The notes under the pieces: generated by a model
What the model was told of the DNA's origin: nothing
The model's input: only the letters and a program-made list of their open reading frames with translations
Databases searched by the model: none
Translations under genes and position numbers: made by a program
Assembly (NCBI RefSeq): GCF_003050965.1
Contig: NZ_QAOU01000010.1
Location: 36,518-100,517, forward strand
Length of the DNA: 64,000 nt
From: Nitrosospira sp. Nsp2
Lineage (GTDB): Bacteria; Pseudomonadota; Gammaproteobacteria; Burkholderiales; Nitrosomonadaceae
Direction: 5' to 3'
Part shown: positions 17,896-26,139 of the stretch, in pieces
How the letters are laid out: each line of letters begins with the position of its first letter
Position numbering within the stretch: the first letter of the stretch is position 1

Positions 17896-18122
17896 AACAG
17901 TATGCGAAAGCGATGGTGCACTATGATCACGCAATCTCCCTGCAACCCGCGTATTCCGAGGCGCTACGGGACCGCGCCAGTCTGCAGGCTGCGTGTCCCG
18001 ATGCGGAGTTCAGGAATGGCACTGCCGCATTGAAGGACGCGCGCATGGTTGACGTCAAGTGTCAGACCCATAGCAAGTCAACTTTGGGACAGAACATGAA
18101 ATCTGGCCAAATGCAGTGCTGA
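17805..18122 (+). CDS. Small TPR protein
   Basis: A 105-residue frame with about two tetratricopeptide repeats: FEERIDICPNDPRAYYHMGWWWHAMKQ, then YAKAMVHYDHAISLQPAYSEALRDRA. TPRs bind peptides or partner proteins. The frame is open upstream of the ATG in TPR-like register (DYKTAMSVANFEERI), so the gene may once have been longer at its N-terminus. It overlaps the start of the following GNAT gene by seven bases (GTGCTGA), which suggests coupled translation. It also overlaps the end of the truncated DUF6940-like frame. Confidence 0.5.
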   Translation: MSVANFEERIDICPNDPRAYYHMGWWWHAMKQYAKAMVHYDHAISLQPAYSEALRDRASLQAACPDAEFRNGTAALKDARMVDVKCQTHSKSTLGQNMKSGQMQC

Positions 18123-18727
18123 GCCTTCCATCTGAAGCGGTGATCCGACGAGCTCGGGGCTCCGATCATACGACGGTCACGCTCACCCTTGCGGCAGCAT
18201 TTGATAAAGATCCCGTCACGAGCTTCTGCGTTCGCGCCGATGCGCGCCACTGGTGGGCCATGCATGTCGCTTTCAAGCGAGCGCTGGATTTATTTCAACC
18301 GTACGATCTGACCTTTGTCGCAAATGATGGGCAGGGCGCCGCTCTCTGGGCTCGTCATGACCAATGGCAACTCACGTTTTGGCAAGAATGGTGGCTCATC
18401 CCACTTTATTTGCGGGTTTGTGGCATCGATCGCTTCATGCGTCTTGATCGCGGATTCGACTCAATGAAATCACACCACCCAACTGAGCCACATTATTATC
18501 TCTACTTGCTCGGTGTGCATCCCGACCACCAGTTACAAGGCTTGGGATCTGCTCTGCTTTGCACCATGCTCGAGCGGTGTGATCGCGAGCACATGCCGGC
18601 CTACCTTGAAGCATCCAGCCCCCGGAATATTCCCTTCTACCGGAGGCATGGATTTCAGGTAATTGAGGAATTTACGTTCGGACCGGGCGGCCCCCCTCTT
18701 GCAGCCATGTGGCGGAGCCCCAGCTGA
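18116..18727 (+). CDS. GNAT-family N-acetyltransferase
   Basis: 203 residues from a GTG at 18116 overlapping the TPR stop. The GNAT fold is recognisable: VIRRARGSDHTTVTLTLAAAF at the N-terminus, then strand 4 (YYLYLLGVHPDHQLQGLGSALL), which includes the acetyl-CoA-binding Q/RxxGxG/A motif as QLQGLGSAL. Next is LEASSPRNIPFYRRHGFQVIEEF, the usual strand 5/helix 4 end. It uses acetyl-CoA to acetylate an amine on a small molecule or protein; the acceptor is unknown. It is closest in style to unspecific cytoplasmic GNATs of about 200 residues. Confidence 0.75.
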   Translation: MLSLPSEAVIRRARGSDHTTVTLTLAAAFDKDPVTSFCVRADARHWWAMHVAFKRALDLFQPYDLTFVANDGQGAALWARHDQWQLTFWQEWWLIPLYLRVCGIDRFMRLDRGFDSMKSHHPTEPHYYLYLLGVHPDHQLQGLGSALLCTMLERCDREHMPAYLEASSPRNIPFYRRHGFQVIEEFTFGPGGPPLAAMWRSPS

Positions 18728-19187
18728 GCGGCTAAGATGCTCACCGGCCTAACCCGTCGCGGCTTGAGCGCGCAACTGAGCAATTCTCTCCGCACTCAGT
18801 GTTGACTTCCTGTCCTTGTAGACTGTTCTTTTCACTATCGCAATGCCTTCCCGCTGCCCTTATTTATCATGAGAGACCACTCCACACAGCCAATCCGCGT
18901 TCGGCATCGTAAACATCAACGTAGAGCTAGCGTATTATCATCGAGCTGGCACTCATCACCCAAATGTACCGCATTCTTTGACTGGTCATGGCTCTTTCCA
19001 TGAATAACTGTCCGGAAGCGTTTGTAACTGTGCCTATGACCGTCAACTAATAATAGTATTGAGCCTAAATATACATAAACGGGGCTGGAAAGTGTCAGAT
19101 AGATTGTAAGGATGGTGTGTACCCTAATTTGACTCCAGGCTCGACGAATTTCATGGCCTGCCGCAAGAAATTGCTTAGTCAGGTATA
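18728..19187. other. Spacer, nothing recognised
   Basis: About 460 bases of lower-GC DNA between the GNAT gene and a hairpin that follows the next PEP-CTERM gene. No frame with protein character. Confidence 0.4.
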
Positions 19188-19220
19188 GAAAAGCGCCGGA
19201 AATTCCTTCCGACGCTTTTC
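19188..19220. terminator. Strong hairpin, probable terminator of the PEP-CTERM gene
   Basis: The outer stem GAAAAGCG pairs with CGCTTTTC and the inner stem CGGAA with TTCCG, separated by single mismatches, with a 5-base loop. It lies about 110 bases beyond the stop of the minus-strand gene at 19330. The T-rich arm gives partial U-runs on both strands, so it may act in both directions. Confidence 0.6.
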
Positions 19221-19329
19221 ATCTTCAAAGCCTAAATCCGAAGCGCGTCCGCCTCGTTTTACCCCGAGGCTCACGCAATATCTTCCCCCTCTCCGTACCA
19301 AATGTGTTGGGAACGGACCTGCCAGTGGG

Positions 19330-20124
19330 TCAGACTGCGCCCATCTTCTTCCGGCGCTGGACGACCGCACCCATGAGCCCCAGCCCGGCCAAGAGCATTG
19401 CATATGACTCGGGCTCGGGCACTGCTACAACAGCCCCATGGGCGGACGCGTTGAAACCGACGCTGAGTGACCCCGTTCCGGCATCGCTGGCGACGATACC
19501 GAATACCAGATTTCCGGCTCGCGAGGTTGAAGACAAGTCTCCATAACTATCTATGGAGAATGAAGCACTGGAACTGGAGTTTGAGGACCCCCCGTTTGTA
19601 GAACTGTAGAAGTTTGCACTTCCGTTTACGAAGGCAGTATCAGAATAGCAGCAAACAGAAGTGATTCCTGTCAGGCTGATGGTGTAAGGAACGCTGAAAG
19701 TTAACATGCCGGGACCGTCAAAAGAGAATCCCACCGACCGAGTCCCCGAGGAGCTTACGACACTTCCTGTTTCCACAGCACTGGCCGTTCCGGAAAAGAT
19801 CTCAGAAGAGGCAAGGCCATTTGCAAGCGAAGCTCCCGCACTAGTATTTGTATGCGCAGTGCTCGTCCAGTCATTTCGCGTGACCGAGTGGCTCTCGTTT
19901 CCCCCTGCAGAGGTGCTGGAAGAGCTAAGCGAGGTGTTGTAATTGGAAAAAACAACCGTTCGCACCGTAGCGGTAACGCCCGTAACCGAAAGTTGCAGTT
20001 TGCTCCAATCAATCGTGGCGGTGGCAGTAACCGGGGTTAGGTTCTCTACAGCTTGCGCGGCCTGGCTTAACCCTAACCCGATTGAGCCCAGAGCTACTAC
20101 CAAACCTTGACTAAACTTATTCAT
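19330..20124 (-). CDS. PEP-CTERM sorting domain protein
   Basis: 264 residues from the second ATG (20124), chosen because GAGGAAG lies six bases upstream; the ATG at 20130 directly abuts it. The signal peptide (GLVVALGSIGLGLSQAAQA) is followed by a Ser/Thr/Gly/Asn-rich mature part likely to fold as beta strands and carry glycans. The C-terminal PEP-CTERM signal comprises VPEPESY, a hydrophobic helix AMLLAGLGLMGAVV and QRRKK. Only one Cys pair (VCCYSD) is present. It is probably exported by Sec and processed by an exosortase encoded elsewhere. No enzymatic motif is seen. Confidence 0.85.
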   Translation of the reverse strand: MNKFSQGLVVALGSIGLGLSQAAQAVENLTPVTATATIDWSKLQLSVTGVTATVRTVVFSNYNTSLSSSSTSAGGNESHSVTRNDWTSTAHTNTSAGASLANGLASSEIFSGTASAVETGSVVSSSGTRSVGFSFDGPGMLTFSVPYTISLTGITSVCCYSDTAFVNGSANFYSSTNGGSSNSSSSASFSIDSYGDLSSTSRAGNLVFGIVASDAGTGSLSVGFNASAHGAVVAVPEPESYAMLLAGLGLMGAVVQRRKKMGAV

Positions 20125-20130
20125 ATACAT

Positions 20131-20848
20131 CTTCCTCTATTTGTATTGTTGTCTCAGCACATGCTGAGCCGCCACACTAGAGGATTATTTGGGGAGAGAA
20201 CCCAAGTAGAGACGGGGTTTTGCTATGTTGTTTTAGGTAAACAAATAGGAGTCGAAGTCTTATATTTTTTGTTTTTACTTTGAAGCCGGGGATTAGTCCT
20301 TATGCCGGACGTGTCTGTAGCTCGGTCCCGTAAGATCAGATATTCACCAAGGGGTCCCGATGACTTAGGTACCCTCCCCTCTTACCTTTCCCAAATTTTG
20401 CAAAAAAATTTTTGTGCGATGTTAGGCAGAGGGACTAGGCGATCTGAAGATACGTCGTCAGACATTGCTTCATTCTCGCGGCAATAGTCTCCAGGGTAAC
20501 GCTGGAGTGACGGATACTACTGGACGATTAGTGGGGATTCTTTGCGCAGGAATGCCTCTAGAAAGGGCTCACGGAAGGTTCGGAGCGCATAAACCAGTGA
20601 GGGTATATCCTAGGTAGGGTACGAGTCATTTACGGGCTCTGAGTTGGGCAGTTCCGGTACAGGAATGCCTCAAATCGTGGCGCTGCATCGTTATCAACGC
20701 ACGATCTCTTCACGGCAATATCCCAGGTAGGGTGGAAAGATTTTATTGGCTTAATAAAGCCTTCGGGGGTGGGGTTCTGACCGGGGGGGTTATTTGTCGG
20801 CAGGCGGGGGGTGCCGTTTGGGGACCCAACGCCTAGCCTTTCGTAAGT
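20131..20848. other. Long spacer with diverged repeat pieces
   Basis: About 720 bases without a gene. The right part (about 20520-20840) holds recurring short blocks that reappear in the next spacer: GGAATGCCTC (20550, 20660), CTAGGTAGGGT or CCAGGTAGGGT (20610, 20721) and a G-rich GGGGGTTATTTGTCGGCAGG. See the repeat region at 21640-22340. Confidence 0.45.
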
Positions 20849-20878
20849 ACTCCGAATTCCAATCGGAATTCATGGAGT
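20849..20878 (-). terminator. Hairpin just after the interrupted gene
   Basis: GAATTCC (20854-20860) pairs with GGAATTC (20865-20871) around a 4-base loop. The stem extends through ACTCC/GGAGT with a two-base bulge. It begins seven bases beyond the stop codon of the minus-strand gene at 20885. There is no T-run, so termination would be weak or Rho-assisted; an mRNA-stabilising role is also possible. Confidence 0.4.
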
Positions 20879-20884
20879 GCCGCG

Positions 20885-21328
20885 TTAGGTACAAAAATTA
20901 TTTCGCTCGAACTGTACCGTTCCGTTTGCAAAGTGGTAAGTATAGCTGATCGTGCACGTTGTATTTCCTGTGATCAGCGTCGTTTTGAACTTCTGGCCAT
21001 ACTCAGCCATCACATCCTGCATGTTCAAACCTTGGGTATGATAGCGCAAGGTATCCTGATAAACGATCTTGCCGCTGGGATCGATCTCAGTATACGAAGT
21101 TGTTCCATTGCCCATGTACGCGGTCCTTCCGGACGGCGTCGTCGTTTCTTGGAAAACCCCTTGGTTTGCATAGCAAATGTTGTACCCCTCGTTTTAAAAA
21201 CAATAGGAATCGTGGAAGGGATAGGCGCGGTCCGCCGCCACTACGCCAGCGTAGAACGCAAATAGCGTCGAGATGAGTAAAGTGTGCGTCCAGTTGGGTG
21301 TTGCCGAATTTTTTATTGAGCGCTTCAT
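20885..21328 (-). pseudogene. Small exported protein gene interrupted by an in-frame TAA
   Basis: From the ATG at 21328 the frame opens with a signal peptide (THTLLISTLFAFYAGVVAA). It continues DRAYPFHDSYCF, meets TAA at 21196-21194, and then carries on in the same frame without gaps: NEGYNICYANQGVFQETTT, GNGTTSYTEIDPSGKIVYQ, down to a second stop at 20885. The downstream 100 residues have clear protein character and four cysteines, and a terminator-like hairpin follows. A single point mutation therefore separates signal and mature protein. Either the gene is freshly dead, the stop is read through, or the base is a sequencing error. I do not recognise the family. Confidence 0.6.
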
Positions 21329-21639
21329 GAGCTGTTTCTCCTTAAGATAAAAACTTTTACCGTGATGTGAGCATAGGGAGCGTAAGAAGCGGTGACCCAA
21401 CGTTGGCCAATTGGACGGGGAAGCCGCTAATTAGTATTAATAGGCTCAAAGCCGTCCTTCGAAAACTGCTTCTAGTTATGCATAGGAGAAAGTTGGGATA
21501 CACGCAAGGTCGTCATTACTTTTTTAGTCGATTTCAACCGTTTCTAGCAGTTTGGTGGTAGCCCCTTCTCTCCTTGTTAGAGCCCCGTTCCGTTCGTTCT
21601 TTGAAAATCTAGGGTTCGAAATGGTGCTAAACATGGCAC

Positions 21640-22340
21640 TGCAAGGGGTATTTACGCTCGATCTATTTCTGGCAATACCCTAGGTAGGGTAGAAACATTA
21701 CAGCTTCTGAGAGCGGGTCCTTTCCGGCGTAAAATCATGCCCCTAGAAACACTCTAACGGGCCCTCAGAGCGACGACAGACAGTGGGGGTATAGCCTGTG
21801 TGCAAGGTGGAAAAATTCTGCTGACTCTGTATTTAAAGCCTAGTTGGGGTGGAGGGTCCGACGGGGGTGTTCATCGACAGGCCGGTGCACTCGTAAGGTA
21901 TTCCCGCCTAGGCACTCTATACACAAATATCCCTAACATACGCTCTCTCCTATACTCTCCAAATACCTCTAACTGAAAAAGGGCGCTTCGTTACTTATGG
22001 CAAAAACAGTGACGGGGGTACACGCGTAGGCGCTATACACACGACTACCTAATACGCTCTCTCATCGCTCCCATACCTCGAACTGCGAAAGGTGGCTACG
22101 TTACTTCTGGCAATGCCTCTAGGGCTAGCTGTACGGAGGCTCAGACGCGCTTTTGACGTTTGGGAATACCCTAGCCAAGATGGAGAATCAAATCGCTTCG
22201 ACAGTGACTTATTGATTAGTTTTTAAGCACCCTCTCCCCTTGCTTCACCCTCGTCGACAGGGGGGTATTGTTGGGCAGGACCGGTAGGCACTAAGGTATC
22301 CATTGCTAGGCGTCCAGTCTGCAAGGGGGAAAGGGAGTGT
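21640..22340. repeat. Non-coding region of diverged direct repeats with ACCCTAGGTAGGGT-like palindromes
   Basis: The spacer 21329-22421 carries no gene but repeats itself. An imperfect direct repeat of about 90 bases occurs at 21911-22006 and 22029-22114. Both copies run from a GGC-CTATACACA start through ATACGCTCTCTC to CGTTACTT-TGGCAA. Near-palindromic blocks appear at about 21675 (ACCCTAGGTAGGGT, a perfect 6-2-6 inverted repeat) and, decayed, at 22168. Related ones lie at 20610 and 20721 beyond the interrupted gene. G-rich blocks around GGTGTTCATCGACAGG and CTCGTCGACAGGGGG also recur. The impression is of an ancient non-coding unit copied several times and drifting. Confidence 0.5.
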
Positions 22341-22421
22341 CTCCGGTTTCGATTCACACTCCCCCCGTTAAATTAAGCACCCCTACCCTTGTACTTCAAT
22401 TAAAACTAGGTTGGGTTCGGA

Positions 22422-23297
22422 TTACGCACATTTCCTTGCGCGGCGCGCCCTCCAACCAAGAAGACTTAGTCCTGCCAGCATCATAGCCCAAGTTTCCGGC
22501 TCTGGAACGGCCGGAAGCACCGGAAGAAAGGTTCCAGCTTCTTGCGTGTAGTATCGAAATTGGACACTGCCTTGGTCTATAAATGCCGTATCCGCCCCAT
22601 TAAATGTGAAGCTGCCACTATAAGGCTGTCCGTCGAAGGTAACCACGTTTGGGAGGCTAACAGACGAGGCGGGATTACTACTGATGCTAACCGTTGCGTC
22701 TTCTTGCGAGAACGGGAAGACATTTGGAGGCGTAGGCAGGTTCGTACTTTTATCTACCGTAAGAAAGGTGCTGCTGTCGCCGCCATACAAAGTGTAGTTT
22801 AGGGTCCAGGCGGAAATTTGACCGCTCGCATCGGTTGTCACTTGCCCGTCAACTGCGCTGTAGTGATCGTACTTCACGGCATCTGCAGAAGACCCTGCCA
22901 CGTAGTTGTTTATATCATTCGATATAGGGACTATAGAACCGCCAGCCCAATAGCCCTCCACTCCCCCCTTAGTTGCGCCGAGGAGATTAAACCCACCGCT
23001 TTCCAAATGGATTGGAGTGGTGGAATTTGGCGCAAGAGGCGACGTGAAGCTTAGGTAAGCAGTTATCGGTGACCCGATATAGATCGGGGGGCTAGTCAAA
23101 GGGCTATTAGGGGATTGCAGCAAGCCGGGTGTGGTTTGGACCTCATTTTTCCCCGAATTTTGTAACTCCCCTAGGTAAACGGGGGCGCTTGTAAAATTGT
23201 AGGTAGTGCTGGCCTGCGCGGAAAGAGAACCGATCAATGTTCCAACTATCACCAAGAACGTCCGACAGGTATTATTAGAAATATTAGTCAAGCTCAT
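22422..23297 (-). CDS. PEP-CTERM sorting domain protein
   Basis: 291 residues, starting at an ATG preceded by AGGAGTAGGTG. The signal peptide (TFLVIVGTLIGSLSAQAS) is followed by a mature region rich in Ser/Thr/Pro with alternating strands. It ends with the sorting signal VPEPETW, hydrophobic AMMLAGLSLLGW and RARRARK. No catalytic motif. Like the other PEP-CTERM genes here it is monocistronic and flanked by long spacers, the usual arrangement for these proteins. Its Trp after PEPET and the LSLLGWR helix resemble the protein at 61694-62371 more than the one at 19330. Confidence 0.85.
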   Translation of the reverse strand: MSLTNISNNTCRTFLVIVGTLIGSLSAQASTTYNFTSAPVYLGELQNSGKNEVQTTPGLLQSPNSPLTSPPIYIGSPITAYLSFTSPLAPNSTTPIHLESGGFNLLGATKGGVEGYWAGGSIVPISNDINNYVAGSSADAVKYDHYSAVDGQVTTDASGQISAWTLNYTLYGGDSSTFLTVDKSTNLPTPPNVFPFSQEDATVSISSNPASSVSLPNVVTFDGQPYSGSFTFNGADTAFIDQGSVQFRYYTQEAGTFLPVLPAVPEPETWAMMLAGLSLLGWRARRARKCA

Positions 23298-23504
23298 ATC
23301 ACCTACTCCTGAAAAGGAACAACGTTGTTATTGTGTGGGCAATTACTCAAATACCCGTCCCGTTTCCGGACGTTAACCTCGTCCTCAACTATTTATAGTA
23401 CATTTTTTAAAAAGGGGAATATGGAAACAGGGGCGAAAGTAGAAAAGCGAGGACTAGGGGCAGATTCTTCCCCTACTCCCCTTGGAAATGGCGAAAAAAT
23501 AGCA

Positions 23505-24221
23505 ATGTGCGGCAGATTTGAACAATCCGAAACGAAGCGCTATTACGCTAGCGCTTTCGGGGCTGATACAAGCGACGACCTAGAGTGGTTGGGCGAACGA
23601 ATTCCCTCCTACAATACCGGTCCCGGTTTATGCCCCTGGGTGATGATGCTGCACAAGGGCGAGCTGCAATTGGTTGGAATGAGATGGGGCTATCGAACTC
23701 CTAAGGAAGCGGCAGAGAAGAAGAAACCTTGGATATGTGCGCGGGTGGAGAAGTCCTTAACTGGGCGCTACTTTCGGCACATGTTTCGTGAAGGAAGAGT
23801 GATTATTCCTTCCGGCGGATGGTATGAATGGACAGTAGAGGATGGGAGGAAACAGCCCTGGTATATCACACGTAAAGTTAATAAACCTATTTTCATGGCT
23901 GGGCTGACTAACTTCCGGCCATATGTTCATCAGACCGTTGAAGTCGGGTTTGTAATTGTTACGGAAGATTCGGGGGCGGGAATGGTAGACGTGCATGACC
24001 GTAGGCCGGTTGTGCTACAACCCGCAGACGCATGGCTTTGGCTGAATCCTCAAACACCAGTTGAGGAAGCAGCGCATATAGCGCAGACAAGATCAATACC
24101 CACGGAAGAGTTCATGTGGTGGAGGGTAGCCAGGGCAGTAAACCGACCTGATCCTAGCAACAATGGGAGGCACTTGTTAACCCCGTTTCCAGGTGAAGAT
24201 TATCTAAGTGAGAAGGTCTAA
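23505..24221 (+). CDS. SRAP-family protein (HMCES/YedK type), abasic-site DNA crosslinker
   Basis: 238 residues. The start is fixed by function: the ATG at 23505 gives MCGRF, and in this family Cys2 becomes the N-terminal residue that links covalently to abasic sites in single-stranded DNA. Further family marks are PSYNTGPG, LVGMRWG, NARxE-like ICARVEKS, RVIIPSGGWYEWT and VHDRRPVVL, the HxRMP-type motif with the active-site His. The open frame reaches further upstream (to 23325), but that part would bury Cys2. The ribosome site is weak. It is followed without a gap by the gene at 24222. In known members the role is protection of abasic sites during replication. Confidence 0.9.
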   Translation: MCGRFEQSETKRYYASAFGADTSDDLEWLGERIPSYNTGPGLCPWVMMLHKGELQLVGMRWGYRTPKEAAEKKKPWICARVEKSLTGRYFRHMFREGRVIIPSGGWYEWTVEDGRKQPWYITRKVNKPIFMAGLTNFRPYVHQTVEVGFVIVTEDSGAGMVDVHDRRPVVLQPADAWLWLNPQTPVEEAAHIAQTRSIPTEEFMWWRVARAVNRPDPSNNGRHLLTPFPGEDYLSEKV

Positions 24222-24905
24222 ATGACCAGCCAATCAATAACAAACGATGAGAAAGGGCAGGAAGATTTAGGGGCAAGCTTCGTCGATTCAATTTCGTCCC
24301 GAGAGGTTATAGAGCTTGCTGCAACCCTTCCCGATGCGGCTCTCAGCTATCTGACAAGCGACACCGTCCTAGCTAGCATCCCGATATTCGGAACTCTTTA
24401 CACCCTCACCAAGGGCGGCTTATCGCTAGCGGATCATTTGTCTTTAAGGCGGATTGCATATTTCTTGGCTGGATGCAAGCAAAAAGACCGGTACGAAAGG
24501 ACAAAACTTGAACAGCAGTTGGCAATAGATCACAAGCTCCGCGCTAAAGTCGGGGAGGAACTTCTTTTAATTCTGGAAAGCCTCGACAATTATGAAAAGG
24601 CGACAGTCCTTGGGAAAATTTTTCGGGCAAGGTTGCGAGAGGATATAGATGAGAATACGTTTTTCAAGCTAGCTACTGCTATCAAGAATGCATCAATCGC
24701 CGATCTTAGAGCGCTGGAACGCTCTTATAAGAGAATCGCAACCTATGACGTGACTACGGGGAAACCGTTTTCCGATACTTTAGAAGATACGACAGCCCAA
24801 GCTCTATTCAACGTTGGCTTAGTTAGGGCAGACGGGGCTTTCGAAACTCTTTATCTTCATAATGAGCTGGGTATCCAGCTACTAACACTCCTAAATGCCG
24901 ACTAG
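24222..24905 (+). CDS. Unknown helical protein co-transcribed with the SRAP gene
   Basis: 227 residues; the ATG directly follows the TAA of the SRAP gene, so the two are almost surely translated together. The middle has a hydrophobic segment (TVLASIPIFGTLYTLTKGGLSLADHL). A helical part follows with LRRIAYFLAGCKQ, KVGEELLLILESLDNYEKATVLGKIFRA and IDENTFFKLATAI. This pattern (IPIFGTLYKLxKxGLSxxDxL, then KVGExLLLxLxxLDxxEKxxLLGKIF) is one I have seen in unnamed proteins from scattered bacteria, often in accessory regions. No catalytic residues are evident. A terminator follows. A link to DNA repair is only inferred from the operon. Confidence 0.65.
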   Translation: MTSQSITNDEKGQEDLGASFVDSISSREVIELAATLPDAALSYLTSDTVLASIPIFGTLYTLTKGGLSLADHLSLRRIAYFLAGCKQKDRYERTKLEQQLAIDHKLRAKVGEELLLILESLDNYEKATVLGKIFRARLREDIDENTFFKLATAIKNASIADLRALERSYKRIATYDVTTGKPFSDTLEDTTAQALFNVGLVRADGAFETLYLHNELGIQLLTLLNAD

Positions 24906-24981
24906 GGTGAGATTCCAGCTTGCATCAAAACTGGGATATATTCGGATCAATTGTCCCAACAGTGTCCCATGAAAGACGAAA

Positions 24982-25015
24982 GGCTTACGCATTTAGACGT
25001 AAGCCCTTGTTTTTT
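24982..25015 (+). terminator. Rho-independent terminator after the SRAP operon
   Basis: GGCTTACG (24982-24989) pairs with CGTAAGCC (24998-25005) around an 8-base loop, followed by CTTGTTTTTT. The T-run is on the plus strand, so it ends the transcript of 23505-24905 just before the convergent tRNA gene. Confidence 0.8.
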
Positions 25016-25016
25016 A

Positions 25017-25092
25017 TGGTGGGTCGTGAGCGATTCGAACGCTCGACCTACGGATTAAGAGTCCGCTGCTCTACCAGCTGAGCTAACGACCC
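25017..25092 (-). tRNA. tRNA-Lys (anticodon CTT)
   Basis: Read leftwards, the 76 bases form a full cloverleaf. Acceptor stem GGGTCGT pairs with ACGACCC. The D-arm is AGCTCAGCTGGTAGAGC. The anticodon stem GCGGA/TCCGT holds loop CTCTTAA (CTT, decoding AAG). The T-arm is GAGCGTTCGAATCGCTC, then discriminator A and an encoded CCA. The 3' end abuts the plus-strand operon with the SRAP gene, whose terminator is only two bases away. tRNA 3' ends are common integration sites, but no integrase gene is present here. Confidence 0.95.
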
Positions 25093-25269
25093 GATTTGAA
25101 AGAAACCGGAAGTTTTTACTGGACAACAAAACAAAGGTCAAATCCCTGCCTCTGCGTTTCGCCCTTGGTTTAAATGCTACCACATCTGGGCCGAAATTCG
25201 AATGGAAAGCTGGTGCAAATGAGCGCCCATTCGTAATGGTTCACCTTGCTCATCAGAGCTGTTCTGCCT

Positions 25270-26040
25270 TCACTGACTATCGCCTGTATTTTGACCGGAT
25301 GTTTGATCGATACATGTGGCCAGCATCGCCCGCATGCGGTGCCAATGCGACCCTTCCCAGAAAACGCGCTGACAGAGGTCGCAAGTGCTGAAGTGATCGA
25401 AGCGCTCGCGTACGGAAGGAGGTAAACGACTCAGCGCTTGCGCCTTCTCAATCGGGCGCAACGGAGCGTTGCAATGCAGGCATAAGGTGAAAGGCCGGAC
25501 ACTGCGCGCGAGATCCAGCCGGTCGAATATTTCGCATAGCTGTTGGGGGGGCTTTAATGTATGGACGAAGCAGCCGTGGGTGATCGAGCGTCGTTTGAGC
25601 AATTCCCGGTCGCGCGTGAGTACGATGCGACTGTCGCGCGCCGCGATTATTTCGATCTCGCTATCCTGAAAGTTGTTGTCGTAGAGGGTGTCAAAGCCGG
25701 CCATGCGCAACAGGTGTGCAAGCCCGCCCAGGTGAGCGTCGGCGAGAAAATGCGTTACCCGCAAGGGGTGTTCACGCACCCTCAACACGGGGGAAACGTC
25801 GATCATCTCGAACCTGGGAAAGACGGCCACGCGGTCGCCATGCTCCACTAAGCGGTCAAACCCTACCGACTCGCCATTGACCAGCACCAATTCAACCTCG
25901 GTATGAGGCACGCCCAGTGCCTCGATCATGTGCTTTGTTGTCGCTGCGCGAGCACAAGAGCAGGCGAACTCGTGCCTGCGCCGTTCTGGCGCCAGGAACT
26001 CGTTCAGCTCCTCGTAAAAACGGAACGTTGCGGTGACCAT
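25270..26040 (-). CDS. Mut7-C RNase-domain protein with ubiquitin-like N-terminus
   Basis: 256 residues from the ATG at 26040, which directly begins the first strand MVTATFRFYEELN; a longer frame to 26073 is less likely. An N-terminal ubiquitin/MoaD-like fold (about 1-85, LVNGESVGFDRLVEHGDRVAVFP) is followed by a Mut7-C domain. That domain shows FLADAHLGGLAHLLRMAGFDT, SEIEIIAARDSRIVLTRDRELLKRR, and a C-terminal zinc ribbon (CLHC, CDLC). The Asp pattern matches the PIN-like fold of this domain. Family members are predicted RNases; the biological substrate is not established. It probably forms its own transcript downstream of, and on the same strand as, the VOC gene. Confidence 0.85.
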   Translation of the reverse strand: MVTATFRFYEELNEFLAPERRRHEFACSCARAATTKHMIEALGVPHTEVELVLVNGESVGFDRLVEHGDRVAVFPRFEMIDVSPVLRVREHPLRVTHFLADAHLGGLAHLLRMAGFDTLYDNNFQDSEIEIIAARDSRIVLTRDRELLKRRSITHGCFVHTLKPPQQLCEIFDRLDLARSVRPFTLCLHCNAPLRPIEKAQALSRLPPSVRERFDHFSTCDLCQRVFWEGSHWHRMRAMLATCIDQTSGQNTGDSQ

Positions 26041-26139
26041 CGCAAAATATCGCACTTTTTGGCAAAGGTGCACTTTGGAGCGCTAAAGCGGGCAATTTAT
26101 AAACTGCTCTTTCCGCGAACGGGTTAAGGTTGGTATTTT

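Noticed and set aside
21911..22114. Direct repeats considered as a CRISPR array
   Set aside because: Only two units of about 90 bases with many mismatches, irregular spacing and no cas genes.
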